From positions 1 through 44,953 of the forward strand of contig CAJURF010000023.1 in NCBI GenBank assembly GCA_910588825.1: DNA of 44,953 nt. Reading direction: 5' to 3'. Below the pieces are notes generated by a model that ran no database searches, had not been told where the DNA came from, and saw only the letters and a list, made by a program, of their open reading frames with translations. Numbering within the stretch: the first letter of the stretch is position 1; the number at the start of each line of letters is the position of its first letter. The translations under genes and the position numbers were made by a program. Positions 30,979 to 38,465 of the stretch are shown piece after piece. The stretch is from an uncultured Lachnospiraceae bacterium (GTDB lineage Bacteria; Bacillota; Clostridia; Lachnospirales; Lachnospiraceae).

Positions 30979-33084
30979 CTACATAGATGGTTTGGCCCCG
31001 GCTGGGACATCTTTCATACTGAAGCTGATTCTGCCCATCCGGTCTTTACCCAGACAGATGACAGTCACCTTATCCCCCAGCGTCAGCACATCTTCCACAC
31101 GGTTGATGCGTCCCTTGCTCATCTTGGAAATATGCACCATGCCTTCTTTCCCAGGAGCAAACTCCAAAAATGCGCCAAACTCTTTAATGCTGACTACCTT
31201 GCCCACAAAAATCTGTCCGGATTCAAAGTCTGTGGTGATGATTTTCACCATCTCTGCCGCTTTATCCATTCCTGCCTGGTCTGTGCCGCAGATGGATACA
31301 GCGCCGTCATCGGAAATGTCAATCTTTACCCCCGTCTCATCGATAATCTGATTGATGGTTTTCCCTCTCTGGCCTACCACATCGCCGATCTTCTGGGGAT
31401 CAATCTGGATCTGGATAATTTTGGGTGCATACGGACCCACTGACTCTCTGGGTTTGGCAATACAGGGCTCCATTATCTCCCTCAGAATGTACTCCCTGGC
31501 CTCCTTTGTTCTGCGGATTGCCTCCTCCACAATATTCCTGGTCAAGCCGTGGATCTTGATATCCATCTGAATGGCTGTGATCCCGTCATGGGTTCCTGCC
31601 ACTTTAAAGTCCATATCCCCGAAGAAATCCTCTAACCCTTGAATATCTGTCAAAACCACATAATCATCGTCTGTATCCCCGGTCACCAGCCCGGTGGAAA
31701 TCCCAGCCACAGGTTTCTTAATGGGAACCCCCGCTGCCATCAAGGACAGTGTAGAACCGCATATACTGGCCTGGGATGTGGAACCGTTTGACTCAAACGT
31801 CTCTGAAACAGTCCGAATAGCGTACGGAAATTCTTCCTCTGACGGGAGCACAGGAAGCAGCGCTTTCTCCGCCAGGGCACCATGTCCGATTTCCCGGCGT
31901 CCCGGTCCTCTTGATGGACGGGTCTCCCCAACCGAATAGGATGGGAAATTATAGTGGTGCATATAGCGCTTGGAAGTCTCCATCTCATCCAGCCCGTCAA
32001 TTCTCTGGGCATCTGCCAGCGGCGCCAGTGTGGTGATGGTACAGATTTGTGTCTGTCCCCTGGTGAACATACCGGAACCGTGTACTCTGGGCACAATGTC
32101 AATCTCAGCGGCCAGCGGACGAATCTGGGTGATCTCTCTGCCGTCAGGGCGCTTGTGGTCTTTCAGAATCATCTTGCGCACTGTCTTCTTCTGGTACTGG
32201 TAAAGAGCATCTCCAAGATAGGAAAGCCATTCCTCATTCTCCGCCCAGGTCTCCTCCACACGTTCTCTGATGGCACGGATATTTGCCTCACGCACCTGCT
32301 TCTCATCGGTAAAAACCGCTTTCTCCATCTCATCAGAAGGCACCAGTTCCTCTAATGCCGCCACTACCTCCTGGGGCACCGCATAGCTCTCATACTCGTG
32401 TTTGGGTTTCCCGGTTTCCGCGATAATCTTGTCAAAGAAAGCGATAATCTCCTGATTTACCTCATGGGCTTTGTAAATGGCCTCAATCATTTGTTCTTCC
32501 GGTACTTCGTTGGCGCCGGCTTCGATCATGATGACTTTTTCCCGTGTAGACGCCACTGTGAGCTGTAAATCTGAAATATCCTTCTGGGAAAGGGAGGGAT
32601 TGATCACAAACTCCCCGCCGATGAGCCCCACCTGAGTAGCCGCACATGGACCATCAAACGGTATATCCGAAATGCACACAGACAGCGCTGACCCCAGCAT
32701 AGCCGGAATCTCCGGGTTACACTCCGGATCCACCGACATCACCAGATTATTTAAAGTTACGTCATTTCTGTAATCCTTGGGAAACAACGGCCGCATAGGG
32801 CGGTCAATCACCCTGGATGTGAGCACAGAATGCTCACTGGCCTTTCCTTCCCTTTTATTAAATCCGCCTGGGATCTTCCCCACAGCGTACATTTTTTCCT
32901 CGTATTCTACACTCAGGGGAAAGAAATCAATCCCTTCCCTGGGCTTTTCTGATGCTGTAGCAGTAGATAACACCGTGGTATCTCCATAGAACATCAGAGC
33001 TGCTCCGTTGGCCTGCTTGGCCACCCGGTCAATATCTATTCTCAGTGTTCTGCCTGCCAATTCCATTGAATAACTTTTGTACAT
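30979..33084 (-). CDS. pnp: Polyribonucleotide nucleotidyltransferase (PNPase)
   Basis: 701 residues. It degrades RNA 3' to 5' with phosphate. Domains: first RNase PH (about 1-220), helical linker, second RNase PH (about 310-540) with FPSYSVGETRPSRGPGRREIGHG (in parts: FPSYSVGE, GPGRREIGHG), KH domain (GQRGKTINQIIDETGVKIDI) and C-terminal S1 domain (GQIFVGKVVSIKEFGAFLEF). AGGAAACC precedes the ATG. It lies downstream of rpsO, the common bacterial order, with the rpsO terminator between them. Confidence 0.97.
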   Translation of the reverse strand: MYKSYSMELAGRTLRIDIDRVAKQANGAALMFYGDTTVLSTATASEKPREGIDFFPLSVEYEEKMYAVGKIPGGFNKREGKASEHSVLTSRVIDRPMRPLFPKDYRNDVTLNNLVMSVDPECNPEIPAMLGSALSVCISDIPFDGPCAATQVGLIGGEFVINPSLSQKDISDLQLTVASTREKVIMIEAGANEVPEEQMIEAIYKAHEVNQEIIAFFDKIIAETGKPKHEYESYAVPQEVVAALEELVPSDEMEKAVFTDEKQVREANIRAIRERVEETWAENEEWLSYLGDALYQYQKKTVRKMILKDHKRPDGREITQIRPLAAEIDIVPRVHGSGMFTRGQTQICTITTLAPLADAQRIDGLDEMETSKRYMHHYNFPSYSVGETRPSRGPGRREIGHGALAEKALLPVLPSEEEFPYAIRTVSETFESNGSTSQASICGSTLSLMAAGVPIKKPVAGISTGLVTGDTDDDYVVLTDIQGLEDFFGDMDFKVAGTHDGITAIQMDIKIHGLTRNIVEEAIRRTKEAREYILREIMEPCIAKPRESVGPYAPKIIQIQIDPQKIGDVVGQRGKTINQIIDETGVKIDISDDGAVSICGTDQAGMDKAAEMVKIITTDFESGQIFVGKVVSIKEFGAFLEFAPGKEGMVHISKMSKGRINRVEDVLTLGDKVTVICLGKDRMGRISFSMKDVPAGAKPSM

Positions 33085-33120
33085 ATACTGGTTTCCTTTC
33101 TAAAACGACATCAAACAATG

Positions 33121-33147
33121 CTAAAAAGAGGGCGGATTGATCCGCCC
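33121..33147 (-). terminator. rpsO terminator between rpsO and pnp
   Basis: Minus strand: GGGCGGAT-CA-ATCCGCCC followed by TCTTTTTAG. It lies 18 nt after the rpsO stop and 37 nt before pnp, so pnp depends on read-through or on another promoter. Confidence 0.85.
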
Positions 33148-33164
33148 CCAACTGTACACATACC

Positions 33165-33431
33165 TTATTTTCTCAGTCCCAGTCTCTCAATTAATGCGCG
33201 GTATCTCTCAATGTCGGTCTTTTTTAAATATGCAAGCAATCCACGTCTCTGACCTACCATTTTCAAAAGTCCCCGTCTGGAATGGTGATCCTTATGGTGT
33301 ACCTTCAAATGCTCAGTTAATTCCTGAATCCTGGCTGTCAAAACTGCAACCTGTACTTCCGGTGAACCGGTATCTCCCTCTGTTCTGGCATATTCTTTCA
33401 TGATTGCAGCTTTCTTTTCCTTTGAAATCAA
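33165..33431 (-). CDS. rpsO: 30S ribosomal protein S15
   Basis: 88 residues with the S15 signature: ARTEGDTGSPEVQVAVLT, HLKVHHKDHHSRRGLLKMVGQRR (parts: HKDHHSRRGLL) and YLKKTDIERYRALIERLGLRK at the end (parts: IERYRALIERLGLRK). It binds 16S rRNA in the platform of the small subunit. It starts at TTG (33431), 8 nt after AGGAGG. A good promoter lies about 100 bp upstream. Confidence 0.97.
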   Translation of the reverse strand: MISKEKKAAIMKEYARTEGDTGSPEVQVAVLTARIQELTEHLKVHHKDHHSRRGLLKMVGQRRGLLAYLKKTDIERYRALIERLGLRK

Positions 33432-33534
33432 TTGTGTTTCCTCCTTTTTCTCTCATAAACGCCCCCTATTAAGAAATGGCCGGAGTATCCGATTTCCGAA
33501 TATGGGCTGTATTATGTTACTTAAAACCAGAGAT

Positions 33535-33563
33535 AGTATAGCACAGATGACGGCTGTTGTAAA
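33535..33563 (-). promoter_or_regulatory. rpsO promoter
   Basis: Minus strand: TTTACA (33563-33558), 17-bp spacer, TATACT (33540-33535). The leader of about 95 nt before the TTG start leaves room for S15 autoregulation, though I see no clear pseudoknot. Confidence 0.7.
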
Positions 33564-33617
33564 TGTTTTTCTGAAAGTATTCCTGACGCCGCCCTCTGCC
33601 ACAAGATTACAGATGTA

Positions 33618-35249
33618 CTAGTTCTCCGGTTCTTCCGCTATGGAAAACGCAATATTCGTGGCATGGTCAGAGACCCTCTCCAGACCGGATATAATATCCG
33701 AATAGACCATTCCCGCTGCAGGGGTGCACTCGTTTCTGGTGAGCCTGTCCACATGTTCCTGCTGCAGCTGGCGCTCCATCTCATCCACCTCATCTTCCAG
33801 ATCCAGTATCTCCTGCATATGTTCCTGATTATTATTGGAAAACATGTCCAGCGCATAGGTGGTAATCTGCACTACTTTCCCCAGCATTTTCAACAGACCG
33901 TCTTTGGCCTGAGAACTCATATCCAGATTCTGCTGGATTCGTATAGTGGCAGCCTCCGCCACATTCTCTGCGTGGTCTCCAATCCGCTCTATATCATTGG
34001 CTACATGAAACAGTCCCCCGATGCTTTTGGCATCGTCCACAGGCAGTGTGGTTTGGTTCAAAGCCACCAGATAATCTGTGATGGTCTCGTTGAGGTAATC
34101 AATATTTTTCTCCACCTCATAGACCTCCTGGATCTCCTTTTCATCCAGGCTGATCAGTGCGTTCATGGCTCTCTCCAGATTGCTGATGGCCATATAACCC
34201 ATGCGCTCCAGTTCCCTGGTGGCGTCAAATACTGCCGTAGTGGGCGAAAATACATTTTTCTCGCCGATATACTCCAGCTGGAAGCCTTCCGCTCCGGCTT
34301 CTTCCCTGCCCGGAACGATTTTGTAAGTCAGCTTTACAATCCACTGGATAAAGGGGAACAATGCAATCACTTCCACCACTTTTATAATCGTATGGGCATT
34401 GGCCACCTCCCGAGCGGCATTTCCACCGGAAATGTACTGGATAAAGAGCGTAACCGGCTCCAGGGCCGCAGTCAGAATCACCAGAATCAGAGCACTTCCC
34501 ACAATGTTGAACAGGAAATGAATCCATGCCGCTCTTTTCGCGTCTGTTTTTGCGCCCAGGCTGGCCAGCAGCGCAGACACACAGGAACCCATATTACATC
34601 CCAGAATTACAAAGAAACAAATCTGTATTTCCAGCAGCCCCTGGCTGGCCAGCAGCAATACGATTCCCACTGTGGCAGAGGAACTCTGCAAAACAGCCGT
34701 GATCACAAACCCCACCAAAATGGCCAGGTAATGATTATCCAAAGACCCCAGTGCCTGGGTAATCATAGGGGATTCTTTCAGCACAGACATAGAGCTTGAC
34801 ATAGTGGTCAGACCCATGAACAAAATACCAAAACCCAGAATCACTTCCCCCATCCGGTTGATCTTCTGGTTTTTACAGAAATTGCTCATCACAACCCCTG
34901 CCATTACAAACAAGGGGGCCCAGTCTGACAGATTGATGGCAATCAGCTGTGAAGTCACCGTTGTACCAATGTTGGCACCCATAATCACCCCGGCTGCCTG
35001 CATCAGATTCATCAGCCCCGAATTGACAAAGCTCACTACCATCACGGTTGTTGCACTGGAAGACTGAATCACTGCAGTGAATATGACTCCCACCAGCATC
35101 CCCATAAACCGATTGCTGGTAAAGAACTCCAGTACACTCCTCATCTTTGCACCGGCAGCTTTTTCCAGGCTTTTGCTCATCAATTCCATTCCGTATAAGA
35201 AAAGACCCAATCCCCCCATTAAACCCAGAATCACACTAAGTACCGACAT
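33618..35249 (-). CDS. Na+/phosphate cotransporter with C-terminal PhoU domain (NptA-like)
   Basis: 543 residues from the ATG at 35249, behind GGGAGGGAG; the frame opens 10 codons earlier without a ribosome site. It has two inverted Na/Pi repeats, each with a QSSS motif (FTAVIQSSSATTVMVVSFVNSG and ITAVLQSSSATVGIVLLLA, both in the membrane part). The C-terminal 190 residues are helical and PhoU-like (NDIERIGDHAENVAEAA, SGLERVSDHATNIAFSI). Proteins of this kind take up phosphate with Na+, and the PhoU part binds metal clusters and may regulate it. It sits between rpsO and ribF, with 32 nt to ribF. Confidence 0.9.
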   Translation of the reverse strand: MSVLSVILGLMGGLGLFLYGMELMSKSLEKAAGAKMRSVLEFFTSNRFMGMLVGVIFTAVIQSSSATTVMVVSFVNSGLMNLMQAAGVIMGANIGTTVTSQLIAINLSDWAPLFVMAGVVMSNFCKNQKINRMGEVILGFGILFMGLTTMSSSMSVLKESPMITQALGSLDNHYLAILVGFVITAVLQSSSATVGIVLLLASQGLLEIQICFFVILGCNMGSCVSALLASLGAKTDAKRAAWIHFLFNIVGSALILVILTAALEPVTLFIQYISGGNAAREVANAHTIIKVVEVIALFPFIQWIVKLTYKIVPGREEAGAEGFQLEYIGEKNVFSPTTAVFDATRELERMGYMAISNLERAMNALISLDEKEIQEVYEVEKNIDYLNETITDYLVALNQTTLPVDDAKSIGGLFHVANDIERIGDHAENVAEAATIRIQQNLDMSSQAKDGLLKMLGKVVQITTYALDMFSNNNQEHMQEILDLEDEVDEMERQLQQEHVDRLTRNECTPAAGMVYSDIISGLERVSDHATNIAFSIAEEPEN

Positions 35250-35281
35250 GACTCCCTCCCTTTCTATGCCTGACGGCATAT

Positions 35282-36208
35282 TTATCCTTTAGAGTATGTT
35301 TTCATAAAAGAATGTTCCGCAAAAAATTCTTCCGCCTGCGATACATCTGTACGCAGTAATTGTTCTTTCAGCTGATTCAAAGAATCAAATTTCCTCTCAT
35401 AACGCAGAAAATGATAAAAAGCCACCGTAGATTCCACTCCATACAGATTCTCATGGCAGTCGAACAGATACGTCTCCACCCCCAGAAAATCTTCTCCACC
35501 CACTGTAGGTTTATAACCTACATTCGTGATCCCCAGATATTCTCTGTGAAAGAATCTGGAGCGGGTGGCATAAACCCCATTGGGCGGCATCAGTTTCCCT
35601 TTGGGTGGAATCAGATTGGTGGTGGGAATTCCAATGGTATGTCCCAAGCCCCTGCCATGGATGATTTCCCCGGTGGTTGAGAAAGGATATCCCAGAAGGC
35701 TGTTCACTTTCTCTATATGTCCTTCATTCAGCTGTTCCCGGATATAAGTACTGCTAATCGGCCGGTTCCCGTCCTTTTCTTTCTCAAGGATTTCCACCTG
35801 AAACCCATATGACTTTCCCATTTCCTTCAGATATGCTGTGTCCCCTTTTCTCTGATAGCCAAAACGGAAATCCGGGCCAACCACCACCCAGCCGGCGTGC
35901 ATACGCTTCACCAGTATCTGCTCTATGAAATCCCCGGGAGACATATGCATCAGCCGGGTGTCCATCTGAAGTTCTGCCAGAACCCCAACCCCCATTTTCT
36001 CCAGAATCTCATACCGCTCCGCCCCTGTCAGCAGCTTCCTTGCCGGTGTCTCAAAGGCACAGACCACAGTCTCATACCCTTGCTTTCCTATCTCAAGTAT
36101 CCGGTTGATCAATTTCTGATGGCCCCGGTGCAGTCCGTTAAATTTCCCCAGGGTAACCGCACTGGGGCCTTGCAGCATTAGTTTTTCTTTTTCCCTCACA
36201 CATTTCAT
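35282..36208 (-). CDS. ribF: Bifunctional riboflavin kinase/FAD synthetase
   Basis: 308 residues. It makes FMN from riboflavin and FAD from FMN. The N-terminal nucleotidyltransferase domain has TLGKFNGLHRGHQKLI (the usual GxFDGxHxGH has Asn for Asp here) and ISSTYIREQLNEG. The C-terminal flavokinase has GRGLGHTIGIPTTNL, NGVYATR and GYKPTV. AGGAGAC precedes the ATG. The gene follows truB by 13 bp at the end of the translation operon, the usual Bacillota position. No FMN riboswitch is seen. Confidence 0.95.
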   Translation of the reverse strand: MKCVREKEKLMLQGPSAVTLGKFNGLHRGHQKLINRILEIGKQGYETVVCAFETPARKLLTGAERYEILEKMGVGVLAELQMDTRLMHMSPGDFIEQILVKRMHAGWVVVGPDFRFGYQRKGDTAYLKEMGKSYGFQVEILEKEKDGNRPISSTYIREQLNEGHIEKVNSLLGYPFSTTGEIIHGRGLGHTIGIPTTNLIPPKGKLMPPNGVYATRSRFFHREYLGITNVGYKPTVGGEDFLGVETYLFDCHENLYGVESTVAFYHFLRYERKFDSLNQLKEQLLRTDVSQAEEFFAEHSFMKTYSKG

Positions 36209-36221
36209 GGCTGTCTCCTGA

Positions 36222-37109
36222 CTACAAGAACATTTTTACCGGAAAATATTTCCCAGTATTTTCTTTGTGCTGATAAATTCCCTTGAATACGCCCCTGCTG
36301 TCATAGACACGAATCCAGCCGCTTCCAAAATCTCCGCTGTCCTTCCCTGCCGGCAAAGGATTGCCGTTATCAAGCAGCTTGTCCTGGACTGCTGTACAGT
36401 CCAGCCGTGGATATTCTGCCAGCATGTCTTCAATCCGAAGAATCTGCTCTTCCAGCCGCCCTTCCTCCAAAAGCTGCTCTACCTGGGAAAGCTTCAGGGC
36501 TTGTGCAATCCCAAACATACCGGACCGGGTGCGGAGCAGCTCTTCCATACAGCCGCCGCATCCCAGCTGCTGTCCTATATCATGACATAAGGTGCGGATA
36601 TAGGTTCCTTTTGAGCAGGTAACCTCCAGAACCGCCCGGGGCAGACGGATATCATCTACCCTAATCTTTTGGATATGGACAGGCCTGGGGGGACGCTCCA
36701 CCACCACGCCCTCCCTGGCCAGTTCATACAAACGCTTTCCCTGTATTTTACAGGCACTGTACATGGGCGGAATCTGCATAATATCCCCCTGAAATTTTTC
36801 CACACAGCTTTTGAGTTCTTCCGGGCTGGTACAAACCGGATATTCCTTTAACACCCTGCCGGAAATATCCTGGGTATCCGTCACTTTACCCAGCAAAAGC
36901 ACTGCCCGGTATGTTTTTTCCTTGTCAGTGAGAAGATCACAGAGCTTTGCAGCCTTCCCCAGACAAACAGGGAGAACGCCCTGGGCATCCGGGTCCAGAG
37001 TGCCTGTATGGCCGATTTTCTTCTGGCCCAGAATTCCTCTCAGCCTGGCAACCACATCGTGAGACGTGTATCCTTTTTCTTTGTAAATATTTATGATTCC
37101 ATCCAGCAT
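36222..37109 (-). CDS. truB: tRNA pseudouridine(55) synthase TruB
   Basis: About 295 residues. It makes pseudouridine 55 in the T loop of tRNAs. Motifs: INIYKEKGYTSHDVV at the N-terminus, and catalytic GHTGTLDPDAQGVLPVCLGKA with the nucleophile Asp in TLDPDA. Further on are YRAVLLLGKVTDTQD and CSKGTYIRTLCHDIG. A PUA-like C-terminal part follows. I place the start at the ATG of MLDGIINIY, as homologues begin there; a GTG start at 37127 directly after the nrnA stop would add six residues and cannot be excluded. Confidence 0.93.
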   Translation of the reverse strand: MLDGIINIYKEKGYTSHDVVARLRGILGQKKIGHTGTLDPDAQGVLPVCLGKAAKLCDLLTDKEKTYRAVLLLGKVTDTQDISGRVLKEYPVCTSPEELKSCVEKFQGDIMQIPPMYSACKIQGKRLYELAREGVVVERPPRPVHIQKIRVDDIRLPRAVLEVTCSKGTYIRTLCHDIGQQLGCGGCMEELLRTRSGMFGIAQALKLSQVEQLLEEGRLEEQILRIEDMLAEYPRLDCTAVQDKLLDNGNPLPAGKDSGDFGSGWIRVYDSRGVFKGIYQHKENTGKYFPVKMFL

Positions 37110-37127
37110 CTGTATTTTCTTCCACAC

Positions 37128-38081
37128 TTACTGATTGATTTGTTCCTCGATGTGCAGAGTAAGATTATTCAGCACATCGTAATAAGTACCTTTGATTTCA
37201 CATCCTGCTGCCCTGACATGTCCTCCGCCTCCAAAATATGAGGCAACCTGATTCACGTCCACATTCCCATTGGAACGCAGGCTTACTTTGAACTCCATAG
37301 GCTTTAGTTCATACAAAAAGATAGCCACTTCCACCCCTTTGGTGAGACGGAGCTGATTGACGATGCCGTCCAGATCCTTACCCTCTACCCCGTAGAAAAT
37401 CAGATCTTTCTTTTTCAGCACTCCGGCAATACAGGTTCCGTGGAGCAGAAGAATACTCTCCGTCAGAACACGGCCCATTACCTGATTCTGAATATACGTT
37501 TTCTGATAAAACGACTCGTCGATGATCTTCTGGAAGGGAACCCCCTTTTCCAGCAAGTCGGCAGCAATACGCATAGTATTTGGGCTGGTTGCCGTATACT
37601 GGAATACCCCTGTGTCATGGATAATTCCGGTATAAATACAAGAAGCTGTATTGCAGCTGACTCTGTCCGGGTCCAGAAGTGTGTATAAAATCTCCGATGC
37701 AGATCCCGCCTGGGGTTTTACCCAGTTGATATCTGCAAAATTTGTATTGCTCACATGATGATCAATATTTACTGTCTTTTCGGCCCGGACAAAGCATTCT
37801 GCCCCGGCACCCAGACGGTCCAGTGTGCTGGTGTCCAATATGATGAGCACATCATAGGAAGTTTCCCCACTACATGATGTACGGACATCTTCGATCCCCG
37901 GAATATAAGAAAATACCGGGCTTGGGGACTCCAGATACACATCTACGGCGATCTCAGGATAATTTTCCTTTATATAATTATACAGACCCATGCAGGAACC
38001 TGTGCAGTCCCCGTCTGGCCGGATATGTCCTGCGATAGCCGCCGTGTGTACCTGGGCCAGTACTTCTTCAATTTTCTCCAT
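37128..38081 (-). CDS. nrnA: DHH-family phosphoesterase NrnA (oligoribonuclease / pAp phosphatase)
   Basis: 317 residues with the DHH subfamily motifs: HIRPDGDCTGSCMGL, LIILDTSTLDRLG, the name motif NIDHHVSNTNFADINW, and the C-terminal DHHA1 domain with GGGGHVRAAGCEI. Members degrade short RNA oligonucleotides and remove the 3'-phosphate from pAp. Between rbfA and truB is the usual place for this gene. It has 13 bp to rbfA and touches truB. Confidence 0.93.
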   Translation of the reverse strand: MEKIEEVLAQVHTAAIAGHIRPDGDCTGSCMGLYNYIKENYPEIAVDVYLESPSPVFSYIPGIEDVRTSCSGETSYDVLIILDTSTLDRLGAGAECFVRAEKTVNIDHHVSNTNFADINWVKPQAGSASEILYTLLDPDRVSCNTASCIYTGIIHDTGVFQYTATSPNTMRIAADLLEKGVPFQKIIDESFYQKTYIQNQVMGRVLTESILLLHGTCIAGVLKKKDLIFYGVEGKDLDGIVNQLRLTKGVEVAIFLYELKPMEFKVSLRSNGNVDVNQVASYFGGGGHVRAAGCEIKGTYYDVLNNLTLHIEEQINQ

Positions 38082-38094
38082 GCCCTTCCCCCTT

Positions 38095-38454
38095 TTACGT
38101 GTCTTTTCTTGTCACATCTTCTATTTTTTTAGACATGGTTACTCCATATTCAATAGACGAATCCAATATAAATTTAATCTGCGGCGTAATCCGCAGGTTC
38201 AGACTCCCTGCCAGCTGGCGGCGCACATACCCTTCCGCGCTCTTCAGCCCATCCATAGTGTCCTTTTTTGCTTTTTCATCGCCAAGTACACTGATGTACG
38301 CTTTGCAGGTTTTCAGATCCGGTGCCACTTCCACAGCCACTACAGAAGTCATGGAATGAATGCGCGGATCTTTGATCTGATTGCGGATAATATTGCTCAG
38401 TTCCTTTTGTACCTCTCCATTGACACGGATATTTTTGATGCTGTTTTTTCTCAT
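38095..38454 (-). CDS. rbfA: Ribosome-binding factor A
   Basis: 119 residues, small KH-like protein that binds late 30S precursors. Features: NGEVQKELSNIIRNQIKDPRI, VVAVEVAPDLKTCKAYISVLGD, LRITPQIKFILDSSIEYG. It lies 11 bp after infB and 13 bp before nrnA. Confidence 0.95.
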   Translation of the reverse strand: MRKNSIKNIRVNGEVQKELSNIIRNQIKDPRIHSMTSVVAVEVAPDLKTCKAYISVLGDEKAKKDTMDGLKSAEGYVRRQLAGSLNLRITPQIKFILDSSIEYGVTMSKKIEDVTRKDT

Positions 38455-38465
38455 CTGCCTAACCT

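Noticed and set aside
33663..34799. Plus-strand 378-codon frame opposite the Na/Pi cotransporter
   Set aside because: Composition typical of an antisense shadow (His/Gln/Arg rich) with no ribosome site; the minus gene has QSSS and PhoU motifs.
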